From Basidiobolus meristosporus CBS 931.73 (lineage: Eukaryota; Basidiobolomycota; Basidiobolomycetes; Basidiobolales; Basidiobolaceae), in the NCBI GenBank assembly GCA_002104905.1, contig MCFE01000815.1, forward strand, positions 1 through 33,660: a stretch of DNA of 33,660 nucleotides, given 5' to 3'. A program made the position numbers and the translations under genes. A model generated the notes under the pieces. The model was not told where the DNA came from and made no database searches. It saw only the letters and a program-made list of their open reading frames with translations. Positions 20,350 to 29,559 of the stretch are shown one piece after another (position 1 is the first letter of the stretch; every line of letters starts with the position of its first letter).

Positions 20350-20382
20350 TATTATGTTGCTGAAGGTTAAACTGTTTGCCCC

Positions 20383-22085
20383 ATGGACAAGACTACTTTG
20401 ACTCAATGCTGTAAGAGAACAGAGAAGAGACCATGTGGCTATTGTAGCAAGCCGCTCATCCATTGAGCCTGCAGACAGCATAGCAAGTATTACAAGGATC
20501 AAAGCCAGTGTTGTGCTACACAAGTCATATTTGACCATTATCTTGCAGGCTAGTTGATACTTCTATATCAGCACCTGGCCATCTTTGTCACCTTGCACAA
20601 ACTGAGCCAGGTGAGTTTTTGATGCCTTTAGGCTCACCTCAGCCTTCTGAACATGGCATGCAGAGTGATAGTGCTGAGAAAGAAGGTTCACTGATAGATT
20701 TTGAGCCTATCTCCACTAATAACAGCACCATGTATGAGCCTGGTCAAATCCCTATATGAAACAAGACAACACCCATTGAAACAAATGCCAAGGATAATTT
20801 ATGGAGCCAAGTGAGCCCAGTAATTCATCTACTGGTGAATCATGTAAAGTTGTGGCTAATGAAGTGGTGCATAACTGCTAGTTTCAGTAATGGGGGCTTT
20901 AAGGATTTATTACTGCCTCTTTACTAATTCATTCCAGGATGCAACTAATCATGTGGATGGTGTAAGTGGATAACAGTCATGTGGCTGGCAACATATGACC
21001 CAGAGACCGTCCTGATTCCTGCATAAGTTATGAGTTTCATGGCATTCATATCCAAAAATGCTACTATTGCAATGTGTCCAAATTGTCAGGAATGCACTAT
21101 CTATAAGGGAAGACATTGTTCACAATCTGGTTATATTCCAGTATTAACCCATCCAAAGAAGCATATATAGTCCCACAAATATTGCTATGCTATAAAGTAC
21201 TGCATTCAGTATTAATCAAGCGCAAAAATATCTTTTATATTCAATGGTAAACATTACAAAAAGCTAATAATCAAGGGCCACATTGAAGGTATATATGACC
21301 ATGCCTTTGCCATAGCACTTAATGGATTCTCATTAAACAAGTACTCTACCAGCAAATCCTGCAGGCCACTAATTCCCATCAACCTAAATCTGCTACCTAT
21401 CTTACAGTATCAGAGCATAAATCTGATGGTAGTCTTGCTGGTATTAGGGACAATATCACTGTCCAACCTGGATTACTACATGTATCCTTTGCCGGATGAA
21501 TATCTTATGCTTTCCAGCGGGATAACTGTAAATAGCCATCAAGTAAAAGCACACATTATTATCTGTAGTGTAGAGACCCCAGCTTTCAGCAAGAGAGCAG
21601 GTTTTTCTGGGCACAATGGGCAGTTGTGCTGTTGAATGTATGAGATCCAGGGGATTTACTCCATGTGTATACAAAATCCCATTTGGTAAATTGGTATGGT
21701 AGCATTATACAAAGATAGTTGTAGGGCACCATACTGCTGTGAAAATGCCATCATTGACTTACAATGAGGCCATCAAGATAGCATTAACTTTCTGCCATAT
21801 AAGGGAGTTGGATGTACTGGCCGGCTAGTTCCATTTGAAATAGTTGCAGAGTGCATTGAGATTGCAACAATACCACACAATTATTGTCACAGCACCAATC
21901 AAATCCAGTCATGTATTGTAACTTTATTTAGCAGTAAAATTAGCAAAATGCCATCATGATCTGGTTATAAGATGGTCAAGGGAGTCACTGATTCAAAGCT
22001 GCTTGTATTTGATGGTCTCCAAACAGGAACCTGATGGCTGATCTGGATTGGATCCCCCACATGACAAAATTATTTTCCATAGGGG
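20383..22085 (+). pseudogene. Tnp2-type transposase, copy 4 (decayed)
   Basis: It starts MDKTTLTQCCKRTEKRPCGY, with a zinc-finger-like CGYCSKPL. An acidic linker follows near 20640-20750 (EKEGSLIDFEPIST, then NNSTMYEPGQIP). The Tnp2 core is in several frames: a MGALRIYY-type block, then cysteine-rich text near 21070-21110, then a block homologous to ALALHGFPLNKY near 21310-21350. Next come INLNLLPILQYQSINLMVVL at about 21380-21440 and ETPAFSKRAGFSGHNGQLCC at 21571-21632. Beyond 21700 the frame decays. The sequence follows copy 3 block for block. Many stops make it non-functional. Confidence 0.68.
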
Positions 22086-22091
22086 TAGTAG

Positions 22092-22390
22092 TTATATGGT
22101 GATATGCCAATCTTTTCCAATGATGATCTGCTGCATTTGCAAATAAACTTCAAAGTCTTTTTCCAAGTCTACCTCCCTGTCTGATAAGATTTGCCTGGGG
22201 CATTCAAACTTCATTTTAAGCTCATGGTAAAGGAGACTGGCAAATTCTTGTTTACTGGCTACTAGCACAACCCTAGCCACTGGCAATATGGTGGCTAGGT
22301 CAACTGCTACTAAAATCCACCCATTGCATTTTCCAGTAGTTGGAGTCTTCCAATAAAGTTCAATGCACATCTCTCAAGTGGTCTTACTAA
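22092..22390 (-). pseudogene. Gypsy-2 integrase fragment (minus)
   Basis: It reads ERCALNFIGRL-like text in a shifted frame, then TPTTGKCNGWILVAVDLATI with the core catalytic Asp in AVDLAT, LPVARVVLVASKQEFASLLY, FECPRQILSDREVDLEKDF with the second Asp, and LQMQQIIIGKDWHI. It is homologous to the plus copy at 27945-28265 (RRSNLWILLAIDQATILPVP). The catalytic Glu region lies beyond the end and is missing. The upstream zinc-binding part lies beyond the inserted LTR, to the right of 22759. Confidence 0.8.
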
Positions 22391-22759
22391 TGTTACAAGT
22401 CTTGGTATAAGAGTTGTAGAGGAATAGGGAGTTTAGCTGGTATTGTATTCACTAAAACTTGAACTGATCTTTATTGAGGTTCCATCAGCTCCTTATATAC
22501 ATTTTGCCAGATCAATTGTTGACTAATTGTATTTCCTAATGTAGGTTGTGGCTGATGACTCATTTGATTGCATCATCATCACCCAATAAGATCCTACTCA
22601 ATATATCTATTTCTGTCTGATAAGGATCTGCTGATTCATTTGCTGACTAATGTTACTGATTTGTTAGATAATAATGATATACTAATAACCTAAGCATATA
22701 ACTAATTGATTTGACTAAAAACTGATCTAACTTAAACATTCAAGCAGCAGATCATAACA
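22391..22759 (-). repeat. Solo LTR3 inserted in gypsy-2 integrase
   Basis: In plus text it starts TGTTACAAG and ends CATAACA, 369 bp. Its orientation is minus, because AATAAA and a TATATAAGG box appear in reverse complement (TTTATTGAGG and CCTTATATAC near 22470-22500). The flanks CTAA and CCAA could be a 4-bp target duplication with one change. Confidence 0.82.
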
Positions 22760-23608
22760 CCAATGCCAAGGGACATAGATCAGCAATTCTCTGCCATTGA
22801 CCTTAGTTGAATTGGCAAACTGGGCATGTTTTCACCAGCATATTAATATTCTGTTTCATTCTGGTCCATCATGCGGTAGTTTTTACAATGGTACCAGTTC
22901 CTTCAATTCTGAGATGTCCATATCCATCAAGAAGCTTTTGTGTTAAATCCAGGCAAGCAACATTGGTGCACCAGGCAATAGGGCTCATATCATTACTTTA
23001 GTAGATTGTTTCATCCTGTACTACACACTTGCCAGCTTCATCCCAGAGTATAATCTAGATGTCTTCATCCACCTCATTAGTTATGGCTTGGCCCCTCAGG
23101 TAGTCTAGTAATATGCTAGGTCAATCTGATTTGTGCACCAGTCTGAGTTGTGCTACTTGTTCTGGTCTTGATAAGGCATCCTCAACAACATTATTCCTCC
23201 CAGGGCAATAGACAATATTGTGGTCAATTGCTGATTATATCTGTTGCATCTTGTCACTCATCTAGATAGTGCCCTCTGAGTAAATATGCACATCAGTAAG
23301 GCATGATCAGCCTTTACAGTTCACTTGACTTCAATAATGTTGCATCTCCATGTCTTTAAGCAGTATATTATGGCTAGCTTCTCCTTCTAATGCACTCAAT
23401 AGTTTGTTCTGCCAAGTTCAGTTTCTTAGATAAAAAAGCAATTGGGTATTCCTTTCCTTCCTATTCTTGGCTCAGTACTCCACCAATTGCAAAATCTGCA
23501 GCATTTCTGTAGATAGTAAACTGCTTTCTGGAATCAGGTATTCTTAAGCTTGGCAGCTTGTCAAGTTGATTCTAGAGTATCTTGAATGCAGTCCACAGGC
23601 AATATCCC
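22760..23608 (-). pseudogene. Gypsy-2 RNase H and zinc-binding region (minus)
   Basis: After the LTR3 at 23609 the minus strand continues YCLWTAFKIL, then LPSLRIPDSRKQFTIYRNAA, DFAIGGVLSQE, and EYPIAFLSKKLNLAEQTIEC. This is the RNase H core in which the usual TDAS is replaced by RNAA, so a catalytic Asp is lost. Downstream, text with many stops covers the rest of RNase H and the zinc-binding region (GENMPSLPIQL near 22810-22840). No frame is intact. Confidence 0.7.
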
Positions 23609-23964
23609 TGTTAGGATCTAACGCTGAATTGTCTGAATTAGATCAGTTTTTAGTCAAATTAATTAGTTTTATGTTTAGCCTAATGGTGTTACATTGTTAT
23701 CTATCAAATCAGTAGTATCAATCAGCAGATCATTAAGGGACAGAAATAGATATATTAATTGGGCTTTAATTGGATGAAAATGACGCAATCCAATGAGTTC
23801 TCAGCCACAATCTACATTAGGAAGTACAATCAGTCAGCAATTGACCTGGCAAAATGTATATAAGGAGCTACTGGAACCTCAATAAAAATTGTTTAAGTTT
23901 TAGTAAATATACTGATAGATAAACTTCCTATTCCTGTACAACTTCTATATCAAGACTTGTAACA
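23609..23964 (+). repeat. Solo LTR3 (plus) inserted in gypsy-2 RNase H
   Basis: The LTR starts TGTTAGGATC and ends CTTGTAACA (356 bp). It contains a TATATAAG box at 23857 and AATAAA at 23881, which fix the plus orientation. The flanks TCCC and ACCC may be a 4-bp duplication with one change. The gypsy-2 frame joins sensibly across it (KATPLKW, then YCLWTAFK). Confidence 0.85.
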
Positions 23965-25400
23965 ACCCACTTCAAGGTGTTGCCTTTCTTGAAAAATTAT
24001 TCAAAAGGGTTGTAATATTTGCAAAGTACTTGACAAATCTCCAACAACAGGAAACTATTCCAAGAAGTGATATGTGCTCTGAAATGCTATGGGGCTGCCT
24101 CAGATTCTTGATAACTTCCACTCTCTTTAGATGTAAGTTCACTCCTGTGCTATTCATTATGTGTCCCCATTACTCAACTGGTTTTTTGAAGAGCTCACAC
24201 TTTGTTAGCTTGCTATGTAGCTTGTTCTCTCTGAGCTTCTTCAGGACCTTTTCAATGTGCACCAGTGGTTCTGTGCTCTCTTGCAGTATACCAATATGTC
24301 ATCTAGGTAGATTACCCCATACTTGTCTAAGTTATGCCAGAAGATAGTTAACTTCAAGGTTCAATAGACTTGTTCCGTTGGATAGTGCCACATTGAGCCA
24401 TCAGTGCCAAATGATGCCATAGTGTGCCAGGGAGGCTAAGTGAGCCTATACTTGGCCACAGTGTGTGAAACATAGATCTGCATCTTCATGCAAAGCAGCC
24501 CCTGTGTTTTACCAATTGTGTTGGAGAAAATCCATTTTTTGACCTTTTTTTTTAGGTCAATGTTGTGCAAGATGTGTAAGAGCACAAAAGGATTGAAGAT
24601 ATGCATTTGGTACTCAATACCCATGGCACTCTGAATCTAGCTCCTGTGGCTTGTAACATGTCACAACAATGCATGGCACTATCTTGGTCCACTGGTACTA
24701 TCTGGCACTATAAGTGCTTTGTATAGATCTTACTTTGGGGCTAATAATTAAATATTGTGCCAGATAGTACCAGTGGACCAAGATAGTGCCATGCATTGTT
24801 GTGACATGTTACAAGCCACAGGAGCTAGATTCAGAGTGCCATGGGTATTGATTACCAAATGCATATCTTCAATCCTTTTGTGCTCTTACACATCTTGCAC
24901 AACATTGACCTAAAAAAAAAGGTCAAAAAATGGATTTTCTCCAACACAATTGGTAAAACACAGGGGCTGCTTTGCATGAAGATGCAGATCTATGTTTCAC
25001 ACACTGTGGCCAAGTATAGGCTCACTTGGCCTCTCTGGCACACTATGGCATCATTTGGCACTCATGGCTCAATGTGGCACTATCCAACGGAACAAGTCTA
25101 ATATGTTGCAGGGGCATTGGTGAAGCCAACACTCATGACTATGAACTTGTAATATTAATTTCTGGTACAGAATGCTGGCTTAGGGATGTTGTCCAGTTTC
25201 ACCCCTATATGGTTGCATCCTGACATGAGGACAATCTTGCAAAATGTGATGGCCCCATTGAGTTGGTCCAAAAGCTTACCAGTCAACAATACACAATACT
25301 TATTCTTCATTGCAACAGACTTAAGGGCTCTGTTGTCAGTGGACATCCTAAGTGTTCCATCTACTTTTTTCATAAAGAGCACTGGTGCACCCAAGGTGAC
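23965..25400 (-). pseudogene. Gypsy-2 reverse transcriptase, split by MITE D (minus)
   Basis: From 25394 leftward: GAPVLFMKKVDGTLRMSTDN, RALKSVAMKNKY, TGKLLDQLNGA, then after a stop YYKFIVMSVGFTNAPAT. MITE D follows. From 24365 the text resumes LKLTIFWHNL, DKYGVIYLDDILVYCKR with the catalytic YLDD, then KLTKCELFKKPVE and the connection block VEVIKNLRQPHSISEHISLL, ending at KATP before the LTR3 insertion. Motif order and spacing are those of Ty3/gypsy RT, so the MITE lies between the NAPA and YLDD motifs. Further stops show the gene is also decayed by point mutation. Confidence 0.85.
24368..25098. mobile_element. Palindromic MITE D (731 bp), inside gypsy-2 RT
   Basis: Left arm 24368-24708, loop 24709-24756 (48 bp), right arm 24757-25098. 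The arms are almost identical: a 62-codon frame in each differs by one residue. The ends are GACTTGTTCC and GGAACAAGTC, flanked by TA (24366-24367 and 25099-25100). Phased TGCC-type motifs lie at 24387, 24397, 24406, 24416 and 24426. The two halves of RT join across the site. Confidence 0.92.
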
Positions 25401-26060
25401 TTGCTGGTCCTAATGTATCCTTCCCCCTATGGTGGATCATATTTTCTCTTCTTTGCTTCATTCCAACGGAGTCATCATGTAAGGTGTCTTGCGCACTGTG
25501 GGGCTGGCTCCTGTGTCAATGGCATGATCCATGGCTCTGACTGTTGAAATTGAGGTTGAACTGGTAAGTTCCAAGTAGAGTCTAGTTTTCAAGAGAAATT
25601 GTTCTAACATGTATTGAGTGATGCTTGTGAGTCAATTACATTCTTGGCAGGAACTCCAATGTCTACTCCATTCAGATATAATATTTGCCCTTGGCTTGAG
25701 GTTATTGGGGATAAGTATTCTTCTGTCATATGGAAGGTGAGTATAAGTCTTCTTCAATCTCCTCCAACAGGGTACTATGCTCAAAAGCTTCAATATGGGT
25801 GAAGGTTTCTGTGGACTGGTGTCCATTTCTTTTCTGAGGGCAGTACTTTGAGATATGTCCTTGCTAGTACTCTTGACAGGGCTTTGCTGGCTCTGGCCCA
25901 TAGTATTCATTCCTTGTTGCTGCTGGCTGAGGATCTGGAGTAACTGTTGCTGTTTGGCCAGGATTTGATGCATAGAGTTCTTTCATTCTTCATTTTCTAC
26001 CATCTTGAGGGAGGCTGCCTCCTGCTTCTGGAGGCAAGTTTCTAGTATTGCTGCTACTAA
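25401..26060 (-). pseudogene. Gypsy-2 gag C-terminus and protease (minus)
   Basis: The gag part (26060-25800) is Gln-rich: TLVAAILETCLQKQEAASLK, then MHQILAKQQQLLQILSQQQQ and GMNTMGQSQQSP. The protease lies near 25665-25625 with the text GVPAKNVIDSQAS; the catalytic triplet DSGAS has become DSQAS. The plus copy at 27150-27200 has VPAKSIIDLGAS. Decayed linker text runs from 25600 to 25401 up to RT. Stops and frameshifts are frequent. Upstream gag sequence is cut by the LTR3/MITE E insertion at 26061. Confidence 0.65.
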
Positions 26061-26684
26061 TGTTGCAAGACTTAGCATAAGAGCTTTAGATGAAATAGGC
26101 AGTTTAGCTAGTATGGTACTAGACTTGTTCTGTTTGATAGTGCCACATTGGGCCGTGGGTGCCAAATAGTGCCATCGCATGCCAGGAAGGCATAGCAGAC
26201 CTGAACTTGGCCACAGAGCGTGAAATATGACTCTTCATCTTTATGCAAAGCAGCCCCTGTGCTTCACCCATTGTGCCAGAGAAAATCCATTTTTTGATCT
26301 TTTTTTTTGGGATCAACATAGTTCAGGATGTGTGAGAGCACAGAAGGACTGAAGAAATGCATCTGATACTCAATACCCATCTTCAATCTTTTTATGCTCT
26401 TACACATCCTGCACAAGATTGATTTATATAAATAGGTCAAAATAGGGATTTTCTCCAGCTCAATGGGTGAAACACAGGGGCCACATTACATGCAGATATA
26501 GAGCTATGTTTCACATTCTGTGGTCAAATATTGGCTCAATTGGCCTCATTAGTACACTATGGCATTATTTGGCATTCATGGCTCTATGTGGCACTATCCA
26601 ACAGAACAAGTCTATTCACTACAACTGCACTAACTATTGCTGAGGCTCCAGCAGCACCTTGTATTCATTCCCCAGATCATAACA
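26061..26684 (-). repeat. Shortened LTR3 containing MITE E
   Basis: It starts TGTTGCAAG and ends CATAACA in plus text and is flanked by CTAA on both sides (26057-26060 and 26685-26688), a 4-bp target duplication. Outside the MITE only about 130 bp of LTR remain, homologous to both ends of 22391-22759, so the middle is deleted. Confidence 0.75.
26122..26612. mobile_element. Palindromic MITE E (491 bp, centre deleted)
   Basis: The ends GACTTGTTCT and AGAACAAGTC are flanked by TA (26120-26121 and 26613-26614). Compared with A and D it lacks the loop and about 100 bp of each arm around 26380. It interrupts an LTR3; the intact LTR3 at 22391 shows the uninterrupted sequence GTATTGTATTCACTA at this place. 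Confidence 0.88.
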
Positions 26685-26739
26685 CTAAGACTGAGCAAAA
26701 CAATGGACCCAGTTGATCAAGATGAATACTTTTTAATAG

Positions 26740-28400
26740 GTTGAGCAAGAGTGTTAAAGTATCAGAGAGCAATGTTGGAAGTGAAATGCAAAGTTGGAGT
26801 ATTAACATCATATTCACTGGTTGGTTCATTGAGATGCAACATGGTAATTGAACTCATTACAAAGCTACCTAAATGTAACTGTTTGGAAGAAGAATCCTAG
26901 CTTGGAAGAATGCAAGAAGAAAGTACTTTGCTTCAATTGCCTCCAGTATGAGCATATCTCAAAGATCTACCCTTACAGAAGAAGTGGATATTGGTCAACA
27001 AGAACTTTCAGTCATACTGTAGTCTGAGAACATAGCAGAGTTTAGGATGAACTTGAGGACAACTCAGAATACCCTTCAATACTACAGAAGAATACTTTTC
27101 CCAAAAGATCTCAAACCCAAGGAATTTATTATGCCTGAATAGAGTAATTGTGGGGGTTCCTGCCAAGAGCATTATTGACTTAGGAGCATCACTCAAGCTC
27201 ATGACAAACAATTGGCCTTCAAAGATGGAATGCACTCAGAACCTACCAGTTCATCTTCAATTTAAGCAGCATATGGGAGCTCTTAGCAAGATCAACCATT
27301 TTAATTAGCCAGTAAGAATGTAGATAAATGTTTATGAAGAAGACCTACAGGCCTCAATATCTGAAAGCTGCAAATCTGATGTGGTGCTTGGAAAAACATG
27401 GCAATTCAACTGTAGTCCATCAATCACATAGACACAATACCACTCAGACCCAAAAAGGCAACCAGATTTGTGAGTTACTACCTACCACTCTTAACCTCTA
27501 CTTTGTTAATTCTGGTGTTTTAGAAACAAGTGAGCGCAGCAAAACATGGTTCTTTATATCACTTAGAGAAACATCACTGGCATACATAGTACAAATCAGA
27601 TTGGCCCAGCTTGCCACCAATGTACTTGGAGGACAAAGCCATTCCTAATGAGATCAAGAAGATTATCAGGAATGAAGCTATCAAATGGGCAGTAAAGGAA
27701 AAAACACTCTGCCAAATTGTTGATGGAAACCTTATTGCCTATGACCACTATGTTCCTTGCCTATATTTAATCCATAAGCTACTTAATCAATATATACATC
27801 TAGCAGCTGATGAAGTCTATAGCCTGGCAAAAGCTGGAGCATGGTGATCCAGAAAGAAGCAGGAAAATGGGAAGCAAGTGAAAGCATGCTCAAGTTAGCA
27901 TAATTAGCCAAGCTTACCTACACTGAATTACTGAACTCTGCCCCTTGAAGCCAGACAGATCAGCTGAGAGATGTGTAATTGACTTTATTGTAAGACTGCT
28001 CACTGTCAGAAGAAGCAATTTGTGGATTTTATTAGCAATTGACCAAGCCACCATATTGCCTGTGCCTATAGGTTTTCTAGTGGCAGGTAAACAAAAAGTT
28101 CCAAGTCTCATATACCATAAGATCCTGATGAAGCTTGGATGCTCTGGGAAAATGTTGTTTGATAAAGGGGCAACTCTATGGCAAATGCATTTGATGCCTA
28201 CATGGAGACACAGCAGATCAAACATTAGAAAACTTTGGCATATTACCACAGAACCAATTGAGTAACTGAGCGGCTTAATAGATTGTTTGGAAAAGTGCTG
28301 ACCAAGTAGGCCAACAGAGCTATAAGTATATGGGACAACCATACTGATCAGGTACAGTTTTATTGAAGAGTTAGAGTGCACAATACCACCCTAGAATTGC
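26740..28400 (+). pseudogene. Gypsy-2 Gag-Pol (plus), RT deleted
   Basis: The order is: a gag zinc knuckle near 26925-26980 (KKVLCFNCLQYEHISKIYP, last Cys changed); the protease near 27150-27200 (VPAKSIIDLGASLKLMT; DSGAS became DLGAS), followed by VVLGKTWQ near 27385; then no RT or RNase H motif; then a zinc-binding region at 27640-27850 (IKKIIRNEAIKWAVKEKTLC); then integrase at 27945-28400 with RCVIDFIVRLLTVRRSNLWI, LLAIDQATILPVPIG, LGCSGKMLFDKGATL (second Asp in FDKGA) and, in a shifted frame, TERLNRLFGKVLTK (Glu region). It is the same family as the minus copy at 22092-26060, in tail-away inverted arrangement. An internal deletion removed RT. Confidence 0.78.
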
Positions 28401-28420
28401 CACTTTACTTAGGTGAGACT

Positions 28421-28932
28421 CAGGTACTGCTTTGCATGAAGATGCAGAGCTATGTTTTACACTCTGTGGCCAAGTAGAGGCTCATTTGGCCTCTGTTGCA
28501 ATTTAAGAAGTGATTTGGATACAAGTAACTTATCAAGAAATAACGATAATAATTGAACTGTTGTTTATTGATAAAGAAGCTCAGTATATATACCTTTGTA
28601 GAAGTAATACAGCTGTGACACCAAGTAAGGAGGGTTTCTCAATATTCAGGAGCATTCTGTTACAGTTTCAGGGTTAGTACATAATAGTTAGTATTAGTGC
28701 TAATCTGATCCTGACTATAGGGGAATAATCATAAGATCATAGATCTGAAGAAAGTGGCAAAGTCAGAGCTGTAAATTAGTCACATAGGGACCAAGACTAG
28801 TCCAGAATTGCAAAGTAAATTTTTAGGTGCAGAATGATACTAAATAGTCCAATATTTTAACAGCCTCCCTGGCATAGTATGGCATCATTTAGCACTCATG
28901 GCTCAATGTGGCACTATCCAACAGAACATGTC
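28421..28932. mobile_element. Palindromic MITE G, right-arm fragment split by solo LTR
   Basis: It begins with the right-arm sequence CTTTGCATGAAGATGCAGAG and ends CAACAGAACATGTC. The left arm and loop are missing. The copia-2 solo LTR 28494-28862 lies inside, with the arm continuing on both sides. Confidence 0.85.
28494..28862 (-). repeat. Solo LTR of copia-2 family with 5-bp target duplication
   Basis: At 369 bp it has the same length as the 5' LTR at 30737-31105 and is homologous throughout, in reverse orientation. It starts TGTTGCAA and ends TTTTAACA in plus text. GCCTC flanks both sides (28489-28493 and 28863-28867). Confidence 0.93.
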
Positions 28933-29286
28933 AATTAACAACTACAATAATGATGTCAAGAGGCAAAAGCCAAATATCTTCAAGTGCAGAGAAGATGAAG
29001 CAGAGATTTGATAGAACTATATCACCGAAAGCATTGACAGTTGGGAGCTTTGTATTGCTGCAAAATCATACTTAGAAGGAGTTGCATCCACAATGGACAG
29101 GACTACTCAAGATCATCAGAGAATGTCCATTTGCTACTTGTCAACTTGTGTACAAAGAAGGGAATATCTGGGAAGATTTAGTTTATAGAGACAGACCCAA
29201 GCTTGCAAGACTTGCAGACAGTACTGAACCATCAAGATATTAGTATTGCAAGAAAAGTGATTCAGGAAAACCCTTTGAACTGCAGT
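28933..29286 (+). pseudogene. Gag-like retrotransposon remnant
   Basis: One frame reads RQKPNIFKCREDEAEI, then NYITESIDSWELCIAAKSYL, EGVAS, and in another frame YCKKSDSGKPFEL, which resembles a zinc knuckle (C..C...H/D). The pattern of a P..F.G..E-like start and W...A..YLEG.A is seen in LTR-retrotransposon capsids. It ends at a polypurine tract and an LTR3, so it may be an internally deleted element that kept gag and its 3' LTR. Low certainty. Confidence 0.4.
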
Positions 29287-29295
29287 AGGGGAGAG
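29287..29295 (+). other. Polypurine tract before LTR3
   Basis: AGGGGAGAG stands directly before the TGTTATGATC start of the LTR. It marks a 3' LTR and supports the plus orientation. Confidence 0.6.
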
Positions 29296-29555
29296 TGTTA
29301 TGATCTATTACTCAAATGTTTAAATCTAGTCAGCTTTTGATCAAATCAATTGGTTTCATGTTTAGCCTATCAGTATATCAGTGTGATCTATCATATCAGT
29401 AGATTTAGTCAGCACATGGATTGGCAGAACCTTTTCATACAGAAATAGATATACTAAGTAAGATATAAATGGGTGATGATAATGTAATCAAATCAGTCAT
29501 CAGTCACAACCTACATTAGGAAATACAATTAGTCATATAGTGGCCAATAACCTAG
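29296..29555 (+). repeat. LTR3, truncated (3' LTR position)
   Basis: It is homologous to the first ~260 bp of 23609-23964 (shared TTAGCCTA, CAGAAATAGATATA, CTACATTAGGAA). The TATA and AATAAA half is missing and copia RT sequence follows. Confidence 0.75.
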
Positions 29556-29559
29556 AAAC

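Larger units (their letters stand above)
17552..22085. mobile_element. CACTA/Plavaka-like DNA transposon, copy 4 (most complete)
   Basis: The left end reads CTCTACAAGAAATTTTTG, one base from the CACTACAAGAAA terminus known from CACTA elements. ORF2 on minus (17883-19947) and Tnp2 on plus (20383 onward) are divergent over a region of about 430 bp that holds MITE C. The right end is uncertain. A sequence near 22073-22085 (TTTTCCATAGGGG) weakly resembles the inverted terminus, and a gypsy-2 integrase begins at 22092. At 4.5 kb it is probably internally deleted, because the transposase C-terminal half is not recognisable. Confidence 0.65.
22092..26060 (-). mobile_element. Gypsy element 2 (minus), interrupted by two solo LTRs and MITE D
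   Basis: From right to left: gag (26060-25800), protease (~25650-25600), RT (25400-25101, then 24365-24160), RNase H (24160-23965, then 23608-23200), zinc region and integrase (22830-22760, then 22390-22092). The inserts are MITE D (24368-25098) and two LTR3 copies (23609-23964 and 22391-22759). No LTR of its own is recognisable. Its 3' end stops at CACTA copy 4. Confidence 0.75.

Noticed and set aside
22073-22091. Right inverted terminus of CACTA copy 4
   Set aside because: The resemblance to the inverted left end is weak and no target duplication is visible. It is kept only as an approximate boundary.
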